From Arabidopsis thaliana (lineage: Eukaryota > Streptophyta > Magnoliopsida > Brassicales > Brassicaceae), in the NCBI RefSeq assembly GCF_000001735.4, contig NC_003070.9:17841971-17905970 (forward strand): DNA of 64,000 bases, written 5' to 3'. The notes beneath the pieces were generated by a model. The model searched no databases, had not been told where the DNA came from, and saw nothing but the letters and a program-made list of their open reading frames with translations. How positions within the stretch are numbered: the stretch's first letter is position 1; each line of letters starts with the position of its first letter. Of the stretch, positions 1-9,600 are shown one piece after another. A program made the position numbers and the translations under genes.

Positions 1-334
1 ATACACATTTTAGAATCATATACTCTTTTCTCCAATTTACCGATTCCATGGGTATGTGATAGCTCCACTCTATCTAGTTATTTCTCGAATTTTGGGCTTA
101 GTCTCATAAGCATCTTATCTTCTTTATTTACACAAATTCGTGAGGCCCAAAGCTCTGTATTCAAAAGAGAATTAAATATTATTTTATTGTTTCATGAGAT
201 ATTATCACATAAAGTGAAGCGTGATCCACTCTACTTTTATCGGTTACCATCCCAACAATACCAAACCCAACAATTAAGTCACTTTAATTAAGCATTTTAG
301 ACTGTTCTTTATCCTATCAAAATATTAATTCTAT
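1..334. other. AT-rich intergenic flank
   Basis: No gene, RNA or element end is recognisable here. The stretch is AT-rich with stop codons in all frames and leads up to the target duplication of the Mutator-like element. Confidence 0.6.
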
Positions 335-343
335 TTTTTAAAG
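335..343. repeat. 9-bp target-site duplication, left copy (MULE)
   Basis: TTTTTAAAG, identical to 3318-3326 on the far side of the element. Confidence 0.9.
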
Positions 344-697
344 AGGAAAAATGTCATTAAAATCCCGAACTTTGCTAAAACATTGATTTAAATCCCAAAC
401 TTTAGTTAAACGAAAAAAACATCGAACTTTTGTTGTCTTTTCTAATAAATCTTAAACTTGTGTTGACCGCGCCATTTTAGTCTTGCCGTTATCTGGGTTA
501 ACAGACTTAATTGACAGGGTTAATTAGGCGTTAACAGAGACTTAATTTGCAAACGACACAGTTTCGTTTTTAGTAAACGACGTCGTTTTATCAAAAAGAC
601 TGAACTTCCCCAATTCGATTTGAAAAATCACGAGCCTTAAAAAACAAAAATTCTCAATTCTCTTTTGTCGATCGAGGAAGGAAAATTCGAAACTGTA

Positions 698-2107
698 ATG
701 ATGAGAAAGAAGCTGCCTGCTGATGTCGACCCGCCTCCTCCTGTTGTTGAGCCGCCTCATGTTGTTGTCGAGCCTCCGTCTGCTTCTATCGAGCCTCCGT
801 CTGCTTCCATAGAGCCTCCGTCTGTTGCTATTGAGCCTCCGTCTGTTGCTGAGCTACGACGTGCTTCTGTCGAGGCTCCTGCTATTCACGAGCCTTCTAC
901 TAGGCCGTCTCATTCTGTCGTTGACAATAGGAGAAGAAAAAAATCGAAACAGAATGGTAACAGGTTAGATGGTGACAATAGAAGGAAAAAATCGAAATCC
1001 AAACAAAATGGTAACGAATCAGATGGTGAGGGCTTGAGTGAAAATGACTGTAATGTTACCGGTGATGATGATTTCGATGAAGTTCACTATGCTGACGAAG
1101 AAGATGGTAATCGGTTAGGTGTTACTGAAGAAAATTGTGAAGACTTTGAAGCACACTCTGGACCAGCAGCTAGAGATGATGGAGATGTGAGTGATGCGGA
1201 CAGTGGAGACGATATTTAACTTATGTCCAATTACTTTGCAGGGTTTAGTTAAAGCTATACACAACCGGATTCCAGCAGCTGAACATCGTCAATGTGCTAA
1301 GCACATAATGGACAACTGGAAGAGAAACAGTCACGACATGGAACTCCAGCGTCTGTTCTGGAAGATTGCAAGGAGCTACACCATTGGAGAATATACAGCT
1401 AATCTGGAGGAATTAAAGACTTACAATCCAGGTGCAGCTGCTTCTCTAATGAACACTAAACCAATGGAATGGTCTAGAGCATTTTTCAGAATTGGAAGCT
1501 GCTGCAATGATAACTTGAATAATCTCAGTGAATCCTTCAACCGGACAATCCGACAAGCAAGAAGAAAACCTCTACTGGATATGTTGGAGGATATAAGGTC
1601 TCAGTGTATGGTACGCAATGAGAAGAGGTACATTATTGCTGGAAGGTGGAAAAGCAGATTCACAAAGAGGGCACATGAGGAGATAGAGAAGATGATTGCG
1701 GGGTCTCAATTTTGTGAAAGAAGCATGGCAAGGCATAATAAGCATGAGATATCACATTTTGGTAGAAAATATTCTGTGGATATGAATGACAATACATGTG
1801 GTTGCAGGAAGTGGCAAATGACAGGTATACCTTGTGTTCATGCAGCCTCTGTTATAATTGGGAAAAAAACAGAAAGTAGAAGACTATGTGAGTGACTGGT
1901 ACACGACGAGGATGTGGCAGCTAACTTACAATGATGGTATTGCGCCGGTCCAAGGGCAGTTGTTGTGGCCTAGAGTGAATAGGTTAGGTGTCTTGCCACC
2001 ACCATGGAGAAGAGGTACTCCTGGAAGACCAAGCAATTATGCTAGAAGAAAAGGAAGATATGAAACGACCTCTTCCTCAACAAAATTATCTCGCCTGCAC
2101 CGTATCA
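698..2107 (+). pseudogene. Deleted and frameshifted MULE transposase (mudrA-like)
   Basis: Three pieces of one transposase are visible. From 698 an N-terminal segment starts MMRKKLPADVD, runs through a Pro/Glu repeat (EPPSASI, EPPSVAI) and a Lys-rich then Asp/Glu-rich stretch, and stops at 1219. From about 1233 the C-terminal half continues. It includes SESFNRTIRQAR and a SWIM-type zinc finger, CGCRKWQMTGIPCVHAA, near 1797-1844. A run of A at about 1861-1867 then shifts the frame, and the tail (VEDYVSDWYTTRMWQLTYN and so on) continues in the next frame to about 2100. The catalytic core between the first two pieces is absent. The join at 1220-1232 retains a pyrimidine-rich intron end, TTACTTTGCAG. 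Family assignment is firm; function is lost. Confidence 0.85.
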
Positions 2108-2169
2108 CTCATAGTTTTAAGACAAGTTTTTGTTTGAGTGAAATTATTCCATCTCTTTACTCCGATTCT

Positions 2170-2270
2170 CATATCAAGACCAAACACTCACACCGACCAA
2201 ACACTCACACCTTATATCAAGACCAAACACTCACATTCACCCAAGAAAAATAAAGACCAAACACTCACAA
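2170..2270. repeat. Degenerate tandem array of GACCAAACACTCACA
   Basis: Four copies of ACCAAACACTCACA, unevenly spaced, lie between the converging 3' ends of the two genes inside the MULE. Confidence 0.75.
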
Positions 2271-2379
2271 GTTTTATTAAGACAGCAACAAAGCCAACAT
2301 TACAAAGTCATAAAAGTCACAAATACTACATTGTCATTACAAGCTTGGCGAAGACAACAAGATAAATAGACTTACACTA

Positions 2380-2930
2380 TTAAGCAACACCAAATTCATT
2401 TCTTTTTGCCTTACCAAGCATCATGTAAAGAATGAAAATGCTGATCAAACAAAGCCACAAAAAACATATTTTCAAACACACTTTCCACTTGCAGATTTCT
2501 TGTTTACTCAACATTGCTTCTTCTTTTAGTTCATGTATCATCACATTTAGCTCATTTGCCTCGGATTTGGCTTTGTTAAGCTCATTTGCAATGATCACAA
2601 ATTTTGGTAAAACATCTTCAACCTCTTCGTATACAGCATCCTCAACCCATTTAAACAAATGACTCTGTTACACAATCAAACCAAATCCGATATGATTAGC
2701 TGCTAAGTTACATAACATAAACACAAACTCAAACTCAAACTCAAACTCAAACTTACATCTCTTTTGTTTGTCCACGTCTTTGGATCTCTTTTCGTTTCAC
2801 AACGAAAAAAAGGTCTGCCCGGATTATCAACACTCTTCGATGTGAAGATTGTCACATCATCTCCACACCAACACTTCACCGGAAAACCACGGTTTTGGAT
2901 AACACCCGATGACGCTGAACTTGAACTCAT
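2380..2930 (-). CDS. GRF-type zinc-finger protein with C-terminal membrane anchor, carried by the MULE
   Basis: Two exons, 2930-2757 and 2664-2380, join across a clean GT-AG intron to give 152 residues without a stop. The N-terminal third carries a GRF zinc finger: CWCG near residue 20, then [10 protein letters not shown] near residue 37-45. GRF fingers bind single-stranded nucleic acid in several repair and RNA enzymes. The second exon encodes a Glu/Lys-rich coiled-coil-like stretch (about 70-115) and a hydrophobic segment ([20 protein letters not shown]), probably a C-terminal membrane anchor. The intron starts with a GTTTGA hexamer repeat. Such finger-plus-anchor proteins form a plant family often found near transposons. 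Whether this one serves the element or is a captured host gene is open. The start is the first ATG before the finger. Confidence 0.72.
2722..2755. repeat. Hexanucleotide microsatellite (AACTCA)n
   Basis: About five copies of AACTCA lie just inside the 5' end of the zinc-finger gene's intron. Confidence 0.8.
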
Positions 2931-3317
2931 TGCGTAGGAAGATCCAATTTTCGAAATCGATTTCAATTCTGTCGTAGAAGAAGAGAACTGAGAAATTTTG
3001 TTTTTTTAGGGCTTGTGATTTCTTCGATTTCTGATCGAATTGGGGGAAAACATAGCAAGTCGTTTTGAAAAAACGACGTCGTTTACTAAAAACGAAACTG
3101 TGTCGTTTGCAAATTAAGTCTCTGTTAACGCCTAATTAACCCTGTCAATTAAGTCTGTTAACCCAGATAACGGCAAGACTAAAATGGCGCGGTCAACACA
3201 AGTTTAAGATTTATTAGAAAAGTCAACAAAAGTTCGATGTTTTTTTCGTTTCATCTAAAATTCGGGATTTAAATCAACGTTTTAGCAAAATTCGGGATTT
3301 TAATGAAATTTTTCCCT

Positions 3318-3326
3318 TTTTTAAAG
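3318..3326. repeat. 9-bp target-site duplication, right copy (MULE)
   Basis: TTTTTAAAG, identical to 335-343; with it the element's borders are fixed to the base. Confidence 0.9.
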
Positions 3327-3607
3327 CAACATGCATTTGTCATTTGTGCATGGTTATTACTTGCTTCAAAATATCAAAAATAATAAACCACCATATATTC
3401 TTCAAAATTTATAATTTAATTTGAAATTATCTTAATAAGAAAAAACTAAAAAATATTTAAATCAAGTTGCTAAAAATACATTATAAAAAAAGAAAAACAA
3501 GTTCTCCAAAAATTCCAATATACAAAAGTTAATAATATTAGTATACGAGTGGCATATTCAGTTTAGATTTTAATTTAATGCACATCTTATCTCTCCCAAA
3601 TTTATGA
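3327..3607. other. AT-rich spacer between two DNA transposons
   Basis: No coding potential or structured repeat is seen; it separates the MULE from the hAT element. Confidence 0.6.
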
Positions 3608-3615
3608 CTACGTGG
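3608..3615. repeat. 8-bp target-site duplication, left copy (hAT)
   Basis: CTACGTGG, identical to 4823-4830. Confidence 0.88.
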
Positions 3616-4822
3616 TAGAGCCGGCCCTTAGCATAAACAAGGGAAGCAGCTGTTTAGAGCCTCTACTTGATATTCTATTGTCTCATATTTTTGTACGTAA
3701 ATGTTTGTGTATTTTGTAAGATATTTATCAAGTTTTTCTTACATATTAAATTTAGCCATATAATTATTTAAGGGATCATGTGAATCCAATGTTATTTGTT
3801 TCTTATACTGAAGTACGTGTGGATGTATGAAGTAGTTTAAACAAAAAAAACTTACATAATTTGTCGTGTAATTATAAGGGTAAACATATACATATAGATT
3901 CATAATTTTAGCAATCATAATATCTAGTTAGCATCTCTTATTCATTCGTAACAACTAAATTATACAGCTAAATTTGACAAAATAGTATTATTTTTTTCTA
4001 TAAAAATTTTAAAGTATATTTTGGTCCTTTCTCTCGTATTTTTTAAAGAGAGGAACATTTCATAGTTTTGTCGACCGGATTTTTCCGGTGAATTGCCGTC
4101 CCGATTGACTCGGATTCCCAAACGACATCTTCTGGCTTCGTTAGTGGAAATGGCCGCCCTCGTCCAGCGACATCTGATTTCTTCTAGAAGTTGGCTCGCT
4201 TTTATCTTTCCTTGTCGTGGATCGGTTCTTCTTCCGATCTCTTTATGCTTTTATATTTCAATAATTGTTTGGATATGAGTTGGTATTTATCTATCATGAT
4301 GGATCCATCTAATTTGTCTCTTTTGTGCAACTTGTGGGTTGCATGAATCGTTTCAATTTCACAAAATTGAAGAGATTTCAGTCTAAAACTTAATTTGCAT
4401 ATGTTCAAGAGATTACATCTTAGGTTAAAGGATCGAAAGTATCTCGATGCATATTACAATTCCCTTTCTGCTGTACCTTTTAACTAGAGTTTTGTTCAAA
4501 ATTTTCCGGTAACACAAAAGGGATTTCGTGCGATTGTTTATCGTCGATATCTTCTTCGCGGGAATTGGAGCTCAACAGCGGTGGTTGATGTCGGTACACT
4601 TCCGATGACTCTTCAACACGTGTTGCAATCATAATTTCAGTTTGACACGTATTTTTGGATAGAGTACAAACGCTAAAATTCCTTCGCTTTCGGTGTAAAA
4701 TTAGTGAATTCTTATTGAGTTTTACTCTCTGTTCTTTATAATTTTAATAGATTTTTAGGTATTGTAACCTTATGTTTAATAAAATATTCTTGAAAAAAAA
4801 ATTATATTTTGGTCCGGCACTG
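3616..4822. mobile_element. hAT-type DNA transposon, non-autonomous
   Basis: The left end reads TAGAGCCGGCCCT and the right end, reverse-complemented, CAGTGCCGGACCA, an imperfect terminal inverted repeat of the CAGGGCCGGCC type typical of plant hAT elements. The element is flanked by perfect 8-bp direct repeats CTACGTGG (3608-3615 and 4823-4830), the duplication length made by hAT transposases. No transposase domain is visible in its 1,207 bp. The central part (about 4080-4620) is less AT-rich than the flanks and may be captured sequence, but I recognise no gene in it. Confidence 0.88.
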
Positions 4823-4830
4823 CTACGTGG
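4823..4830. repeat. 8-bp target-site duplication, right copy (hAT)
   Basis: CTACGTGG. It contains an ACGT core and lies about 370 bp upstream of the DGAT3 start. Confidence 0.88.
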
Positions 4831-5195
4831 CAAAGTTTCCACAAAATTTTCCACGTGGCAATCCGACATGTACCCTTGTCGTAACTTTAGTCCGTTCATC
4901 TCAACCAAACTCTTAATCAACGGCCGAGATTCATCACAAGGCGCGTGTCAGGGGCGCGGGAAAGTGTGGAACTCATGAGACCACAGGTGGAGAGCCTGAG
5001 TGCAACTCACGACACCTTTAACCAACCAAAACACGCCACGTTATCTCTCACTGTTAAATTCTCTCCTGTAAAAGAACTGGCAAATCTCCCTCAACAAAGA
5101 ACTTAGCCTTAAAGGATTTGTATAACAAATATTATCGTAATCGCTTAAGGCTCAAGTCACACAAGTTCATTGATTCCACCTTTCTAATTACGAGG
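4823..5195 (+). promoter_or_regulatory. Upstream region of DGAT3 with G-box
   Basis: A perfect G-box CACGTG at 4852-4857 (CCACGTGGCA context) and the ACGT core of the hAT target site lie within 40 bp of each other. G-boxes are bound by bZIP and bHLH factors, including ABA- and light-responsive ones. That they control DGAT3 is inferred from position only. Confidence 0.5.
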
Positions 5196-6368
5196 ATGGA
5201 AGTTTCCGGCGTCGTCCTCCGACAAATTCCATGTGTTTCTTCAGGTTCCGTTGCAGGTCTCCGATTAGTATCGGAATTTTCCGGTAATACCAGAACGGTA
5301 GGGTTTCGAACCAGAAGATTTCGTGGTATTGTGTGTAATAATGAGTTTGCGGATAAAGGGCATGTGAATTACTATATCGAGCCAACGAGATGCGGCGAGG
5401 AGAAAGAGAAGGTTAAGGTTATGGAGAAGGAGAAGAAGGCGTTGAAGAAGAAGGCGAAAGTTCTTAAAAGTCTTTCTAAGAACTTGGATATGTTCTCTAG
5501 TATAGGGTTTGGTCTTGATCCTGAAGCTGGTTTGGTTGGTGAGATTCAGACCAAGACAATCTCGGTAAGAATATGTTGAGAATTTGATTTGACTTTTGTA
5601 TGGTAAAATTGAATTTTTTAGATTAGGTCTTGATTGGATTTATGATTGTTGCAGGAAGCTACAGAGATATTGGTTAAGCAGCTGGAGCAGTTGAAAGCAG
5701 AGGAGAAGATATTGAAGAAACAGAGGAAAGAAGAGAAGGCTAAAGCCAAAGCCATGAAGAAGATGACTGAAATGGACTCTGAATCATCTTCTTCGTCTGA
5801 ATCAAGTGATAGTGATTGTGATAAAGGCAAAGTTGTGGACATGAGCTCTTTAAGAAACAAGGCTAAACCGGTTCTTGAGCCGTTACAACCAGAAGCCACA
5901 GTAGCAACCCTTCCTAGGATCCAAGAGGATGCAATTTCTTGCAAGAACACCAGTGAAGCATTGCAGATTGCTCTACAAACATCCACAATTTTTCCTTCAA
6001 TGGCCAATCCTGGACAGACATTGAAGACGGTAGAAGCGGTTTCAGTGGTTGGATTACCATTGAATAGAGTAGAAGTGTGTATGGGAGGGAAGTGTAAGAG
6101 ATCAGGAGGAGCTTTGTTGTTGGATGAGTTTCAAAGGGCGATGACGGGTTTCGAAGGATCTGCTGTGGCTTGCAAGTGCATGGGGAAGTGTCGTGATGGC
6201 CCAAACGTTAGAGTTGTGAAGGAGACTGATGCTGTGATGACTGATTCAGTTAGGACACCATCCAAGACCCTTTGTGTAGGAGTTGGATTGCAGGATGTGG
6301 AAACTATTGTGACAAGTTTCTTTGATGAAGAATGTAGCAGAGAAGGACTCGGTTCTGTCTCATATTGA
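5196..6368 (+). CDS. DGAT3: Soluble diacylglycerol O-acyltransferase 3 ([2Fe-2S] protein)
   Basis: Exons 5196-5564 and 5655-6368 splice in frame to 360 residues, the length I recall for Arabidopsis DGAT3. The enzyme esterifies diacylglycerol with acyl-CoA to triacylglycerol. Unlike DGAT1 and DGAT2 it has no membrane segments, and none are seen here. The middle (about 60-175) is Lys/Glu-rich coiled coil followed by a Ser/Asp run. The C-terminal domain is thioredoxin-like ferredoxin. Cysteines at about 265 and 270 (VCMGGKC) and about 296, 298 and 302 (CKCMGKC) fit the reported [2Fe-2S] cluster. The N-terminus, rich in Ser, Arg and Val and poor in acids, looks like a plastid transit peptide, although DGAT3 is often described as cytosolic. 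The start is the first ATG in the exon followed by an unbroken frame. Confidence 0.93.
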
Positions 6369-6649
6369 AAGTGTTTTGAAACGGCTAATGTTTTATATAG
6401 TGTGGTGCTTTCTCATTGTACATATTTACCTTCTCGATAAGTCATTGATATAAGCCATGTAATTGCGATAAGACCTGTAAAGATCAACTTAAGCAAAAAC
6501 ATCTGCAAGATACAAGCCTAACGATCCATTTATCTTGAAACTACACTACGAAAGATCATTTGTTTGCAATAAAATATTACAAATGATATTTTTACCCAAA
6601 AGGTCATGTGCAAGCAACAAAAACACATGCGATCTTGCATTTTATAGTT
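6369..6649. other. Convergent 3' ends of DGAT3 and CHR18
   Basis: The two genes run tail to tail with about 280 bp between stop codons; this should be 3' UTR sequence of both. AATAAA-like motifs occur (for example CAATAAAATA near 6567). Confidence 0.6.
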
Positions 6650-9600
6650 TCAGAATCTGGGAACTTTGGGCATGGGTTGATGTTCCTCGGTGTCGTCATC
6701 TAATCTTTTGCAGCGCTTCAAGAACGGTTCTAAAGTTTGCTGCTTCGTGGGGCTGTTTCTTGGTTTTGTTGGACTGCTCATCATATGACTAGATGCAACA
6801 TCCAAAGCATTCTCTTGCCCATCAAGCATCTGTGTTGCAAATTGTTCACAAGCTTAGTTTCCAGCATTTCGAAAGGCTATAACCATGTGTAAATTCAGGA
6901 CAATCAAACATCTACTTTTTTTTATGAATCACTATGCACTCTCCAGTAATTATAGTCAAAGCCGTACTGGAATCCTCATATAATGGATGTGTATTTGACA
7001 CCAAGAGATTTTCTCTCCATGTGGAGAGACATTGAGAAAGAGTATACCTGTCCTAGATTATCCAGCTTGCTCTGAACAACATCCCTATACGAAAAGTGAG
7101 CAAGTTTAGGAGAATTCACTGATTCAGCAGAGAAGAACATAATTTTGAGAAATTATTGAACTTTCAACGGTAAATGTGAATGAGAGAGAACCAGATGATG
7201 TCGTCAACAGTGTCATTTGCTAAAAGGTAGTGAATGTTTACTGAAGAAACCTGTAGAAGTGAAGCAAAATCACAGGCAGAGTTTAAAAAATACACTACAA
7301 ATGATAAGTGAGATATAAGAGAGTGATTCTGATTTGTAACTCCACTAAACTATTGTTCATGACTCACCTGACCAATCCTATGTGCACGATCTTCTGCCTG
7401 AATCAGGTCACCCGGAGTCCATGACAACTCTGCAAAGATAACAGTGCTTGCGGCTGTCAAAGTTATCCCAACACCAGCAGCTCGTATTGACAGCTGCAAA
7501 TCCATGTAAACCAAAAAAAAAATCAGGACTAGTAATATTTTTTATAGATTGCAAAGAAAGGCTTAACATACGATTTAAGTATAAATTCGTTTCTTATATT
7601 ACTTCTCTTAGTGACTTGCAAGTTTCACAGTACAAATATTAATCTAGTTAATATGAAAAATTATATTGCCTTGAACAGTGGAATATAGTAAGAGAAGGGT
7701 AAGAAACTTTGTGTTCAAGTTTGGTGAAAATACTTACCACTGCTGCTTTTATCTCATCCTTATCCTGAAAGTCAGAAACCAAGGCTTGCCTAGAGGAGGC
7801 AGGGGTGCTACCATCAATCCGGATGCAGCCCACTTTCTTTTTCTGTAATTTTGTTTTTTTGCATACTTAATGAGAAATAGACGGGCTTTTGGAAGCTTTG
7901 TTGATAGTTCAATGCCTTACTTTAAGAAACTGGTGTAATTCCTCAAGCATGGACTGATGATGTGCAAACACCAGAAATTTGCAGCCAGCCTGCATAACAA
8001 TGCTCGAAGAGAAACAACAGGAACAGGTATCAGACATGTATAGGAGTTTTTAAACATCTTATTGCTATTAGCTATTACCTCAATCACATTTTCCAGATAG
8101 TCAAGCACTGCTGGGATTTTGGCTACAGCCGAATCAGTGTAAATCTGAATTAAAAAAACGAGGGAATGTTATAAGAAACTATGAAAAACAAGCAGGTCCA
8201 GCGAAATAAAAGAACATATAGTGGCAAGAAAAAGTGCACACAAATGAATCACAAATCCTTTTAGCTGTTGGTTGTAAAGAAATAATTCGGAAAAAGCAAA
8301 TTAGTACCTTGTTAATAAGGTTCTTCTCTATAAATTTCAGAGATTTAATGTCATCTTCTGATATGCAATCCTTAATTTTTGACTTTACCACCTTTAACTG
8401 TAAACGAGAAAGTAAACCTCATTTCTTTTCTCAAAAACATTCGTCGAGGAAGGTAATTAGTATAAGTATTAAAAACTAAATCAAGTTACCTCATGAAACA
8501 AAGCGTTGATTTGCTTCATGTCTTTTGCAGCTAAATCTAGGAAGACCTAATCAAACAAAGATAAAATTAACAATGTAAAACGAAATCATAAACAAGTACT
8601 AAAGATACCACATTAGATGTGTGGACTTAGAGAAAGAGTTACGACTAATAACCTGCTGCCTGCGCTTTGACGGAAGTTCAGTTAAGACATCCTTTTTAAG
8701 TCTTCTAATCATGACTGTTGCCTTCATCAAATTGTGCAACTCGTCATGATTGCTTGCGCCTTGATATGTTCCAAAAAATCCCTGAAAATTTGAATAACAT
8801 AATATAAATTTTATGATGCACAGGAGCTACCTTATATGAACTTCTAGGTAGTTTCTCAATGTGCAATGGACTTACGCCTTTGCAGTATCTGCCACCGTAT
8901 TCATGAATATTTCTATAAACATCTGGATATAGAGCTTCCAGCTGCCAAGAGGAAAGAACAAAAGGAGTATTTAGTTAATCAAATTACATCCAGAGATACA
9001 CAAGGTCCCTCGCAAATCCAAATAAAATAAAGAAATGGGGACTAATAAAATGGAAGGATCACCTGTTTGAATAGCTCTATTGGTCTAGATAAAGCAGGAG
9101 TTCCACTCAGAAGGATGGCATATTGAGCTTTCTGAAATAAAAGGATGAGGTATGGATCTTAATAGAATAGAACAAACCACGAGAATATTACTCGTTAATA
9201 ATGTAACAAAAGTATCACAGTTGCACCAAGAAGAAACTGATTTTCCAATTCTGTTGGCTGATAACTAAAACTAGCTTGGTAGGCAAAACAATGAGTGAAT
9301 GATATATCAATAATACCTTTATGACTGGAAGGCAAGCACTTGTCCTCTTTGCTTGACCGTTTTTAAGAAAATGTGATTCGTCTGCTATAACGACCTGAAA
9401 CAAAGGACTTGTACATAGTAAAACCTCAAATATTTGAGACAGACACTACAAGCCTTATTTGCAAATTACAGATCACAGAATCTATATATGCCTCTTTCCT
9501 GTCAATTCCTTATATTAGCTTCTCCTCTTAAAATTCAAAAGTCTCAATTTCACATAATTAACAGGTAACCAACGCGATCATTATAAATCAAGATATTGGG

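Larger units (their letters stand above)
344..3317. mobile_element. Mutator-like DNA transposon (MULE), complete with long TIRs
   Basis: Inverted copies of about 250 bp bound this 2,974-bp element: about 344-600 and about 3065-3317. Both contain the same landmarks in opposite order, for example the palindromic block AACGACGTCGTTT, the run CCCAGATAACGGCAAGACT (reverse-complemented on the left), and an ATTAAAATCCCGAA terminus. The outer ends read AGG(G)AAAAAT on both sides. They are flanked by the identical 9-bp sequence TTTTTAAAG at 335-343 and 3318-3326, the target duplication length expected of Mutator. Inside are a transposase remnant on the + strand and a GRF zinc-finger gene on the - strand, transcribed towards each other. 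The transposase lacks its catalytic core, so the element should be non-autonomous. Confidence 0.93.

Noticed and set aside
4093..4278. Short + strand open frame inside the hAT element.
   Set aside because: It matches no transposase and is too short; kept only as possible captured sequence.
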